From Massilia sp. Bi118 (GTDB taxonomy: Bacteria > Pseudomonadota > Gammaproteobacteria > Burkholderiales > Burkholderiaceae_D): a stretch of DNA of 64,000 bases. This document shows, in pieces, positions 53,522 to 60,209 of this stretch. Position 1 is the stretch's first letter. The number at the start of each line of letters is the position of its first letter. The notes beneath the pieces were generated by a model. It did no database searches, was not told the DNA's origin, and saw nothing but the letters and a program-made list of their open reading frames with translations. The position numbers and the translations under genes were made by a program. The stretch lies in NCBI RefSeq assembly GCF_918697865.1, contig NZ_CAKKMV010000011.1:62001-126000 (forward strand), read 5' to 3'.

Positions 53522-54065
53522 CCTGTCTCCTCAGCAAATTAAGGTCGGAATTACCCTACGTCTTCAACCAAGCATGGCTAACTACAGCGCCAGTAAAAAT
53601 GGTGGATCGGCGCATTACCACAGTCAACTGCACCCAACTCGTCTAGTATATCTTGCTGAGCCTGCTGCGTGCGTCTCGCGGTGACATTTGGACCACCGCC
53701 TTGACGGTGTGAATCGAAAGGCACCGACGATTCCCACTTTGCTTCTGGTGCCGCTCCGCCATCGCTGGCTCTACTCTTTTACCGCGCTAGCTGGACTGCG
53801 TTCGCTCGTCTCGTCCCTAAAAACCCGTGCTCAAGCGGTTGCTCAAAAATCCGTTAATTCGAGCTGCATAGTTTCCTGCGTTTCCTGGGCATTTCGACAT
53901 ATTAACGCGATGTAATTAAGCTGAAGTTGCAAAAACGACAGTAAAACGTAATATGATTGCAGGCAACACCTCGGGTTTACTTAGTAAAGCTGGCGAGATA
54001 CGACCTCCACGATTTATCCCACGCCAGCGTCGTTCGGCACACAATTCATCAATTGGAGATTGAAC
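53522..54065. other. Intergenic region between dinD and the small-gene operon
   Basis: About 540 bases. Short frames here look non-coding. The right part is AT-rich and must hold the promoter of the following small genes. I see no rRNA, tRNA or repeat in it. Confidence 0.45.
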
Positions 54066-54359
54066 ATGAGCACAGAGAAAGTCGTAGCGGGTTCAGCTGT
54101 AGCTACTGGGGCGGCCGCTGGAATTGCTAATGCTGGCTTGATGTACGCAGGGGCGGTGGCGGCGGCCGAGGCAGGTGGCCTAGCTGGCGCTGCGGCTACC
54201 ACGTCGGCTTTGGCCACGCTCGGCGGTGGTGCTGTGGCGGCAGGTGGCGGTGGAATGAGCGCAGGGGTTATGACTTTAGTCGGAGCAGCGGCTTGGCCAG
54301 CGGCAGCGGTCGGCGTAACAGCCTTTGCTGGGTACAAGCTTTACAAGTGGCTCCGTTAA
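54066..54359 (+). CDS. Small Gly/Ala-rich hydrophobic membrane protein
   Basis: A 97-residue protein made almost entirely of Gly, Ala, Val, Thr and Leu, with glycine-zipper-like spacing (VAAAEAGGLAGAAATTSALATLGGGAVAAGGGG) and a basic-aromatic end YKLYKWLR. Two to three membrane segments are plausible. The composition recalls small pore-forming or bacteriocin-like peptides and, loosely, the interferon-inducible 6-16 fold; neither can be asserted. TTGGAG lies eight bases before the ATG, so the gene is well supported. It is first of three closely spaced small genes. Confidence 0.75.
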   Translation: MSTEKVVAGSAVATGAAAGIANAGLMYAGAVAAAEAGGLAGAAATTSALATLGGGAVAAGGGGMSAGVMTLVGAAAWPAAAVGVTAFAGYKLYKWLR

Positions 54360-54363
54360 TTTG

Positions 54364-54527
54364 ATGAGCAACGCTTACAAACAGTTGGTTGCTGCACTAT
54401 GGGAGCCAGTCGAAGAAGTGGATCTTGGCTTCACAAAAAACTGATTTTCGAACGAATTCGTTTAATTCGCCCTACCGAGCAGGACGCTGCGGCCTTTCTT
54501 CATCGAAGCGAGTCGGTGAGGCTTTAA
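54364..54527 (+). CDS. Small ORF interrupted at a slippery heptamer (possible -1 frameshift product or indel pseudogene)
   Basis: The zero frame starts ATG at 54364, four bases after the previous stop, and reads MSNAYKQLVAALWEPVEEV then DLGFTKN before TGA at 54442-54444. In the -1 frame from 54441 the sequence continues as protein-like LIFERIRLIRPTEQDAAAF and then LHRSESVRL, stopping at 54525-54527, just before the ribosome-binding site of the next gene. The switch point is A-AAA-AAC (54435-54441) in the correct phase for -1 slippage and directly followed by the stop. Either a programmed frameshift yields a 54-residue protein, or one A has been lost from a run of seven. No family was recognised. 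Confidence 0.5.
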
Positions 54528-54551
54528 CCCGAGGAGGAGACACCCCTGCAA

Positions 54552-54968
54552 GTGATCACGCGCGAAGTAAAAGTCGAGCAAGTGACTTTGATCGCCCACC
54601 GCTTTGCTCGACAGGGGATGCGGCCGGATCTGGCATGGACTGAGGGTCTCCGAGAAGTGTACCCGCCAGACAAGGTGAAGAGCCAGCTACAGCATACATG
54701 CCCGAAATGGGCATTTAGCATCCTCTGCAATCGCGGGCTTGTCGCAGATGTCGCTGGCGGCGGCTGTCCCGCGGCTGAAGGTAAGCGTTCGGCTGACTTT
54801 GCGCTGACGGCAAGGGAGCTGCTAATGTCCGATCCATCGTTAATCACCCGACAGCTAGACCTAAAAAGACGTGTGTTCGGCTTGCCGAGTGCGCCCGACT
54901 TTCGCAAGCCCAATCAGGAGGTTGAAGTGCTGTTGACGTTAATCCAGGTTGGCGCTGTTCAAATTTAA
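54552..54968 (+). CDS. Hypothetical protein, DUF6979-like
   Basis: A 138-residue protein starting at GTG, with GAGGAGGAG upstream; a CTG two codons earlier is an alternative. The core TLIAHRFARQGMRPDLAWTEGL followed by KWAFSILCNRGLVADVAGG and FALTARELLMSDP resembles the pattern of the small uncharacterised DUF6979 family (Ala-rich helix, CPK-AF-LC-GLV block, LL helix). This is from memory of the pattern, not a search. It ends the three-gene cluster 54066-54968. Function is unknown. Confidence 0.6.
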   Translation: MITREVKVEQVTLIAHRFARQGMRPDLAWTEGLREVYPPDKVKSQLQHTCPKWAFSILCNRGLVADVAGGGCPAAEGKRSADFALTARELLMSDPSLITRQLDLKRRVFGLPSAPDFRKPNQEVEVLLTLIQVGAVQI

Positions 54969-55037
54969 AGTGTTGGACTAAGTCCCATGTTGCCGAGGGT
55001 ATGAGCACGCCTAAAAGCCGGAGCCCAGATACAACAA

Positions 55038-55057
55038 AGCCCGCACAATGGCGGGCT
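55038..55057 (-). terminator. Possible terminator hairpin
   Basis: The stem AGCCCGC / GCGGGCT with loop ACAATG is followed on the minus strand by TTTGTTGT. It lacks a good T-run on the plus strand, so if functional it acts on minus-strand transcripts or as a processing hairpin for the operon upstream. Confidence 0.35.
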
Positions 55058-55206
55058 CAGTTCAGGTCACCGCCCACGAACTCAATCTTTTTGAGGGTGG
55101 TTGGGGGTAAAGAAAATTAACTGCACCTCTTTACTCTGAGAGGGGAAGTCGAATCATGCCTTGAGACCCGCATGGATTCTAGGTTTTAACTATTCAAATT
55201 CGCATC

Positions 55207-55229
55207 ATACCGTCAACCATACCGTCAAA
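55207..55229. repeat. Direct repeat, left copy (integrase arm-type-like)
   Basis: ATACCGTCAACCATAC followed by CGTCAAA. It matches 58068-58090 at 21 of 23 positions, in the same orientation. ACCGTCA-type repeats lie upstream of many P4-family integrase genes, which suggests arm or attachment sites. Confidence 0.6.
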
Positions 55230-55516
55230 AATTTTGGTCTCGTCGGATATTATGTTGGTAGACCAGCGCCAGCGAGAGTGCCCACGGTCGACTGGTAGGT
55301 CTATTTCTTTTTGTTGGTGATCCACAACAGCCGCCCGATCTTCTGCCCTAGCATGGCGCTGATGCTGGTTGAGGGTAACTCCACCGCCCTGAAAAGTTGA
55401 CGTCAATATAATTTTCCAACATAAGTTGCTTTTAATGTATGATGCCAAGATGCAACACAGCTCTACTGTTTGCGGCCCCTCTCGACTTGAGTAGATCAAT
55501 GACTAAAAGGTAAGAA

Positions 55517-56812
55517 ATGGCACCAAGCGAAATATTGCCTGAAGAACTCCGACATGCGCCTTTTACAGCTTTTGAAGTTGCGCAACTGCGAAGCCTTCTC
55601 TTTGCCTATACAAAAAGTCCTGAAAACATACCTAGATCACGCTCTGAGCTACTCCAAGTGTTAGAGGGCATTCGTGATGATGGCATTCACGATCTGCTCG
55701 CAAAACTAGAGTTGACGCAGGCTTACAAACATACATACATCTTTCGTCTAAGCGAATCGGCGGCTAAGAAAATTAGTACCGCCGTGGTTGTAGAGTGGTT
55801 CGCTTTGAACAGCGAAAAGTGTATGGGGAATACAAATTTGTATCCCCTTAGCTTTCACATTGGGGAATATATATCTCTGCGGTTCGTTCAGCCGGTAGCC
55901 AATTACGTTATTGAACGCGTTAGCCAGACTTTGTTCGAACTACGTCAACGTCACGCAAGACACGCAGTAATCATAGCGATTAAGCCCGTGCTTGGCATCG
56001 TCGAAGTACGTTTTGATGGCTTCGAACAAACTAAGCAAACTCCGTTAGAAGAGAAGCTTGATTACGCAGATATTGCAGAAGATTGTCGGAATGCTGTTGA
56101 GTCAATGCTGGGCGAGTCCGTAGATGGTTTGGTTCTGCGTTCCTCAATCGAAGCGATGCTGGTCAAACATCCAAAAGAAGTCGCTCAGTTTGGAATTAAA
56201 TCTCGCTTTAAAAACGGAAACATTTCAATTGATGCAGATGAAAGCGATGAGGGCGATCTGAACTCTTTTATCGCCGAAGCGTTTCCTGGAATAAACCCTA
56301 CTATTGCGGTATCCCCTTGGACAAATAAGAACATAATGCTGAAGTGGCCTCAGCTGAAAATGGCTACCCGTGTCAATTTCGTTGGTAATACGTCAGACAT
56401 TCTGTTCCTTTGGCGACGTGGTTCGGCTAAGACTCTTGCGACTACAGACCATATTATTAAGCGGCTTGTAGAAAATTCAGAAACTTGGTCGGGAGATGCG
56501 CGTCGTCGTTTGGATGACGCATTTGCGCGGCTGTCGAATTGGGGCCTAGTTGTGCCTGGCGACGTGGCTCAAGCAGGCTCGGTAGCCCTCCCGGCGGCAT
56601 TAGAATTTTTACTCGAAAAGACGGTGGAGGGCGAGGCGGAGCTTCGCTATCGCTTCCATACCCGCGAGCACCTTCAAGACAGCGATAACGCTTGGGTTTC
56701 TTCATTGGGAGAACTACCGCCGTCGGTCACGACAATCTCTGGGAACAGGCTTGAGCTAAGTGATCCGAAAAACGTTGAGGTGGGCTTCAAACTTGTTGGA
56801 GGTGCGAAATGA
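55517..56812 (+). CDS. Unrecognised protein, first gene of a two-gene nuclease module
   Basis: A 431-residue soluble protein; no transmembrane segment or signal peptide is visible. I do not recognise a family. The N-terminal 100 residues look helical (AQLRSLLFAYTKSPENIPRSRSELLQVLEGIRDDG), the middle is mixed alpha/beta with ARHAVIIAIKPVLGIVEVRFDGFE, and the last third resembles a winged-helix region (RRRLDDAFARLSNWGLVVPGD). AAAAGGTAAGA precedes the ATG. Its stop overlaps the start of the nuclease gene (ATGA), so the two are translationally coupled and probably act together, perhaps as sensor or specificity unit for the nuclease. G+C is clearly lower than the flanking core genes, a sign of transfer. 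Confidence 0.8.
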   Translation: MAPSEILPEELRHAPFTAFEVAQLRSLLFAYTKSPENIPRSRSELLQVLEGIRDDGIHDLLAKLELTQAYKHTYIFRLSESAAKKISTAVVVEWFALNSEKCMGNTNLYPLSFHIGEYISLRFVQPVANYVIERVSQTLFELRQRHARHAVIIAIKPVLGIVEVRFDGFEQTKQTPLEEKLDYADIAEDCRNAVESMLGESVDGLVLRSSIEAMLVKHPKEVAQFGIKSRFKNGNISIDADESDEGDLNSFIAEAFPGINPTIAVSPWTNKNIMLKWPQLKMATRVNFVGNTSDILFLWRRGSAKTLATTDHIIKRLVENSETWSGDARRRLDDAFARLSNWGLVVPGDVAQAGSVALPAALEFLLEKTVEGEAELRYRFHTREHLQDSDNAWVSSLGELPPSVTTISGNRLELSDPKNVEVGFKLVGGAK

Positions 56813-57549
56813 AACCAGCACCTACTTCAGCGCATGTTGTCATCCCTTCTCATAGCAGTGCCGTCTCAGGCGATGACGCTGCCACCTTAGACATGGTGGT
56901 TGGTCTAATTGCGTCAGGACGCTTCACGAATGAACGGATATATGCCTCGCTAGACCAAACAGATGGGCCAGCGATCTTAGCTTTGCTTGATGAACTAGAT
57001 GTCATTGATGCTGAAAAATACGACGCTGCGGTTCATGCGCCGATGAAAAAAGCGACTTTCAGCTCACAGCAGAGCGCAAAGAAAGGGAAACTCTTCGAAG
57101 CGGTTTCCGGACTCATCATGGATGGTATCCGGTGTTTTAAGGTTGAGAAGAACGTCACCACTACCGTGAACCAACTTGACTTGCTAGTTAGGATGGAACC
57201 CTTTGCAAAGCTTATCCCTGCTTTTAATGAATGGGGGGCACACTTTGTTTGTGAGTGCAAGTTCCATGAAACACGCTTTGATGGAGATTGGATTGACCAG
57301 CTTATTGCTATCCTTGTAGCCCAGAAAGCGTCGGCTGGTATTCTTATTACCAAAAAAGCTGCGTCAGGAAAAGGCAGGGGTGGGAGTATTGCGACGAAAC
57401 TTCAGATATACGCGGTCCAAAATCGTGTCATCCTGCTATTTTCGCGGGATGAGCTTCGCGAGTGTGCCAAGAATCGCACCACACTTACAGAAATAGTAAA
57501 AAAGTACGTAAATACACTTGCGGGAATTCCAGAATTGTTGACGGAGTGA
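56809..57549 (+). CDS. PD-(D/E)xK (Mrr-like) nuclease-fold protein
   Basis: A 246-residue protein. A helical N-terminal segment of about 80 residues precedes a restriction-endonuclease-like core. The core starts SAKKGKLFEAVSGLIMDGI (the Glu helix), then NQLDLLVRM supplies the metal-binding Asp, and HFVCECKFHE gives the E-x-K pair; DWIDQLIAILVAQK and SAGILITKKAASGKGRGG complete the alpha/beta order as in Mrr-type domains. The active-site set looks intact, so DNA cleavage is expected. It overlaps the upstream gene by four bases. Possible roles are restriction-type defence or a mobile-element function; the partner gene is not a known methylase or helicase. Confidence 0.75.
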   Translation: MKPAPTSAHVVIPSHSSAVSGDDAATLDMVVGLIASGRFTNERIYASLDQTDGPAILALLDELDVIDAEKYDAAVHAPMKKATFSSQQSAKKGKLFEAVSGLIMDGIRCFKVEKNVTTTVNQLDLLVRMEPFAKLIPAFNEWGAHFVCECKFHETRFDGDWIDQLIAILVAQKASAGILITKKAASGKGRGGSIATKLQIYAVQNRVILLFSRDELRECAKNRTTLTEIVKKYVNTLAGIPELLTE

Positions 57550-57824
57550 GTCATCGCGTGAGGGCCGATTACTTTGCGGTTATTTTGCTGGCGTTTGCTC
57601 AGTTAGATCGCCAAGGGCAGAAACGGGATAAACTTTTTTCTAACAACTTAGCCCCCTCCTTATAGGCAACATCAGCAACTGATCGCCGCCTAGTCGGATT
57701 TTGTCCAATCGTTCGATTGATGAGGTTAAGGGGTTCGAGAGGTGATTTCTTATAGTGGGTGTTTGCGGTTTCAAGTGTATATGGATCGGTTTTAAAAAAT
57801 GCATGCCCGGTTTAATGAAGGGCA

Positions 57825-58035
57825 TCAGGTAAAGCCGTTTTTTCTCACTTCGGGATATTTGCCGAATGCGAGTGTTCGCCGAGCCTCCCCGAACCTGTAA
57901 TCCATACGTCAATATTCGCGCCGTCAGTATTGACCAGAAGGTAAAGCCCGCCCCGTCTGATAGCTTGTAAGGCTTGTCTTTTGGCTTGGCTGTGCGAGGT
58001 TGGATGTCGGTAAGGGGAACGGCAAGTTTTGGCAT
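57825..58035 (-). pseudogene. Remnant of a P4-type tyrosine integrase (5' part, frameshifted)
   Basis: On the minus strand from an ATG at 58035 the sequence reads MPKLAVPLTDIQPRTAKPKD then KPYKLSDG, the DUF4102-type N-terminus of P4-family integrases. The homology then jumps frame to GGLYLLVNTDGA and again to RMDYRFGEARRTLAFGKYPE before a stop. Two frameshifts and loss of the catalytic domain make it a pseudogene. It lies just downstream of the 3' end of tRNA-Ser in the tRNA's own orientation, the usual place for such an integrase, and marks the edge of a mobile island. Confidence 0.8.
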
Positions 58036-58067
58036 GGTGACGGTATGAGCTTTGGCGGTATGAGTAG

Positions 58068-58090
58068 ATACCGTCAACCATACTGCCAAA
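58068..58090. repeat. Direct repeat, right copy (integrase arm-type-like)
   Basis: ATACCGTCAACCATAC followed by TGCCAAA, upstream of the integrase remnant; it pairs with the left copy at 55207-55229. It also forms an imperfect inverted repeat with 58024-58046 across the integrase start region. Confidence 0.6.
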
Positions 58091-58130
58091 CTTGCTGGAT
58101 TTCAATGGACGGTAAAAACCGTTGGCGAAC

Positions 58131-58167
58131 AAAAAACCCGCGCTCTCACAGGGAGAGTCGCGGGTTT
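58131..58167 (-). terminator. Terminator downstream of tRNA-Ser
   Basis: On the minus strand, AAACCCGCG-A-CTCTC / GAGAG-CGCGGGTTT forms a long stem with a five-base loop and a T-run. It begins about 34 bases after the tRNA 3' end. Confidence 0.8.
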
Positions 58168-58200
58168 CTAGACATTCTTGGACTTCTTGAAGCTTGTTCT

Positions 58201-58291
58201 TGGCGGAGAGAGGGGGATTCGAACCCCCGGTAGGCTATGAACCTACACACGCTTTCCAGGCGTGCGACTTAAACCACTCATCCATCTCTCC
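58201..58291 (-). tRNA. tRNA-Ser (anticodon GGA)
   Basis: The minus-strand sequence starts GGAGAGATGGATGAGTGG and ends TCTCTCC-G-CCA with an encoded CCA. The acceptor stem GGAGAGA/TCTCTCC pairs fully. The anticodon stem-loop is CACGC-CTGGAAA-GCGTG, giving anticodon GGA. The long variable arm (TAGGTTCATAGCCTA) is class II, as expected for serine. The T-arm GGGGGTTCGAATCCCCC is perfect. Total 91 nt. The 3' end faces the integrase remnant, so it is the likely integration site of the island to its left. Confidence 0.95.
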
Positions 58292-58368
58292 TGATGGGTT
58301 TTCGCATCGCTGCGAAGCCGCCTATTATAGCAAGGATTCCCAGCAGTACAAGAGCAACCGTCCACGCG

Positions 58369-58698
58369 TCACGCAACGGCCTCCAGACGGCGCCTCCATG
58401 GCCTGAGCACATGCCTGACCGGGTTCACTTGGCTCCCCGTTTCTTCAGAACCGATCAACCCGCGCCGCTTCAGGTGCCGCAAGGCCACCTGCACCGCTGA
58501 CTTCGACAATCCAGTCTTCACCGAAATCGTCTGCAAACTGGCTGGCACTTGGTCCCGCCCCAGCGCCTGAGCGCTGTGCAGCAGAAACAAATACACGACG
58601 AAAGCAGCCGGGCGCCGGTCATGGCCCACCAGATCGGGCATCAGCACATCAAACACATAGGCATCGAGCGTAGATTGACGCGCACTCAGGGTAGTCAT
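58369..58698 (-). CDS. Small winged helix-turn-helix protein
   Basis: A 109-residue protein. The segment SLQTISVKTGLSKSAVQVALRHLKRRGLIGSEE is a winged HTH like those of GntR/replication-initiation type regulators. The N-terminal half is helical (LDAYVFDVLMPDLVGHDRRPAAFVVYLFLLHSAQALG). The ATG at 58698 follows TATAGTATTT, so a leaderless transcript with a -10 element close to the start is possible; an upstream in-frame ATG is less likely. The target is unknown. It is divergent from a VOC gene, its nearest candidate target. Confidence 0.75.
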   Translation of the reverse strand: MTTLSARQSTLDAYVFDVLMPDLVGHDRRPAAFVVYLFLLHSAQALGRDQVPASLQTISVKTGLSKSAVQVALRHLKRRGLIGSEETGSQVNPVRHVLRPWRRRLEAVA

Positions 58699-58779
58699 AA
58701 ATACTATAGTCGTTAAAAGCACACCGACGGCGATACTGACACGATAATGCTGGTCGGAACAAGCTCAACAGGAACAAAG

Positions 58780-59145
58780 ATGATCACCCAACTCAAATTC
58801 GTCGGCATCCCCGTTTCCGACCAGGACCGCGCGCTCGCGTTCTACACTGAGAAACTCGGCTTCGAAATTTCAACCGACCAGCCGATGGGCCCGGGCAAGC
58901 GCTGGATCGAGCTGCGCGTGGCGATGTCGAGCACGCGCGTCGTGCTGTTCACGCCGGATGGGCATGAAGACCGGATCGGAACTTTCTTCAATGGTGCGTT
59001 TGCATGCGATAACGTGGAGGCGACGTATCGCCAGCTCAGCGCGCGTGGGGTCGAGTTCCTCGATCCGCCGACCGTCCAGCCTTGGGGTTCATTTGCGAAG
59101 TTTAAGGACCCGGATGGGAATACCTTCGTACTGTCGTCTTCGTAA
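58780..59145 (+). CDS. VOC-family (glyoxalase/bleomycin-resistance fold) protein
   Basis: A 121-residue single-domain metal-binding-fold protein. The beta-alpha-beta-beta-beta pattern is seen in LKFVGIPVSDQDRALAFYTEKLGFEI and the second half VEATYRQLSARGVEFLDPPTVQPWGSFAKFKDPDGNTFVL. Enzymes of this superfamily include glyoxalases, dioxygenases and antibiotic-binding proteins; the role here is not determinable. AGGA lies about nine bases upstream of the ATG. A REP-like unit follows three bases after the stop. Confidence 0.88.
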   Translation: MITQLKFVGIPVSDQDRALAFYTEKLGFEISTDQPMGPGKRWIELRVAMSSTRVVLFTPDGHEDRIGTFFNGAFACDNVEATYRQLSARGVEFLDPPTVQPWGSFAKFKDPDGNTFVLSSS

Positions 59146-59147
59146 GA

Positions 59148-59181
59148 CGAACTTGGGTCCCCGCCTTCGCGGGGACGACGT
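59148..59181. repeat. REP-like hairpin (copy 5)
   Basis: A unit with arms GTCCCCGC and GCGGGGAC, followed by a short partial second copy (CGCGGGGACGACG). It lies directly after the VOC gene. Confidence 0.65.
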
Positions 59182-59447
59182 AGAAAGACGCGGGGACGAC
59201 GACGTTAATATAATTCATGCTACACTGCTGAGCAGAGCCCAACCGCATCCACTCCCTGCCAGCCGAGTCGGATGCCCGCTCCAGCATCTCATCGGCCCCA
59301 TCCCTGCCGGTAACCGTCGTCAACGCACGCGCCGTTATCGGATCCATGGGCCAAAAACTCCCTCGAACTACCGAAGACAGCTTGCGTCATGCGTGCCGGA
59401 CGGCGATTTCCAGCATCGACCTTTCACAACCTTTAATCGGAGTTCCC

Positions 59448-60107
59448 ATGCGCCTCAAGCTCGCTGTTGCCCTTGCTTCCCTGATGGTTTCCATGTCCGG
59501 CCATGCCACCCTGCTGACCAATGGTGGCGCGGAGACCGGCAATCTGCAGGGCTGGACCGTCGGCGGCGTCTCCAATCCGCGCGTCGACGATGGCAGCTTC
59601 GACCCGGGCATTAACCCACGCACCGGCAATTACATGTTCAGTGGTTATAGCGGCGCCTGGGGCACGCTGACGCAGAACGTGCTGCTGCCGGGCTTTGGAC
59701 AAATGCGCCAGGTGGCGGTGTCGTTCTGGGAACAGGGACTGGACCAGGATATTCCCAGCGATGACGCCTATGTCTCGCTGACTTATCGCACGCAAAGCGG
59801 CAGCGTCATTTCGAGCGTGTCGACCGCGACGATCGATTCGCATGACGGTGAGTGGACGCAGTACCAGGGGATTTTCGATGTGCCGCTGTCGGCCTGGTCG
59901 GTGGATTACACGATGTATTTCCATCGGAATTTTGGTCTCGATCTGGATTCCTTCATTGACGATAATTCGCTGACGCTGGTTAGCGGCGGTTTCCCGATCG
60001 AGGCGGGGGATGCCAACCAATCGGCTGACGTTCCGGAGCCGGCTAGTACTGCGCTGGTGCTGCTTGGTTTGGGTTCGCTGGCTTTGTTGCGCCGGCGCCG
60101 GGCGTAG
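59448..60107 (+). CDS. PEP-CTERM sorting-domain protein
   Basis: A 219-residue secreted protein. The signal peptide (MRLKLAVALASLMVSMSGHA) precedes a beta-rich domain with NGGAETGNLQGWTVGG and YMFSGYSGAWGTLTQNVLLPG, resembling carbohydrate-binding jelly-roll modules found in such proteins. The C-terminus VPEPASTALVLLGLGSLALLRRRR is a canonical PEP-CTERM sorting signal for exosortase. TCGGAG lies before the ATG. The ligand is unknown. Confidence 0.87.
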   Translation: MRLKLAVALASLMVSMSGHATLLTNGGAETGNLQGWTVGGVSNPRVDDGSFDPGINPRTGNYMFSGYSGAWGTLTQNVLLPGFGQMRQVAVSFWEQGLDQDIPSDDAYVSLTYRTQSGSVISSVSTATIDSHDGEWTQYQGIFDVPLSAWSVDYTMYFHRNFGLDLDSFIDDNSLTLVSGGFPIEAGDANQSADVPEPASTALVLLGLGSLALLRRRRA

Positions 60108-60209
60108 TGCAGCTTTTTTGCTGGCGTTTGACGCATTTCGCGCCCTCCCCTGTTCCAGATCCGCCAACAGGTGATATTGTTGCCGAGTTAAAACTTTTGA
60201 CACCCGGCC

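Larger units (their letters stand above)
54969..55516. other. Intergenic region between small-gene operon and nuclease module
   Basis: About 550 bases without a convincing gene. It holds a hairpin at 55038-55057 and a 23-bp repeat at 55207-55229 that recurs upstream of the integrase remnant. The last 130 bases are AT-rich and probably contain the promoter of the two-gene nuclease module. Confidence 0.5.

Noticed and set aside
53522..53700. LexA box upstream of dinD
   Set aside because: Scanned for a CTGT-N8-ACAG pattern on both strands and found no acceptable match.
53688..53915. A 75-residue plus-strand frame between dinD and the small-gene operon
   Set aside because: Composition is not protein-like and no start signal is present.
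54066..54359. Naming the Gly/Ala-rich protein as an interferon-6-16-like or bacteriocin family member
   Set aside because: Low-complexity composition alone cannot support a family assignment without a profile search.
55194..55499. A 101-residue minus-strand frame in the gap before the nuclease module
   Set aside because: No ribosome-binding site, no family resemblance, and it spans the direct repeat and the presumed promoter of the next gene.
50795..57824. A duplicate of the tRNA-Ser 3' end as an attR site for the island
   Set aside because: Searched by eye for GGGGGTTCGAATCCCCC or its complement and saw none; the boundary may lie at the 23-bp repeats or be lost.
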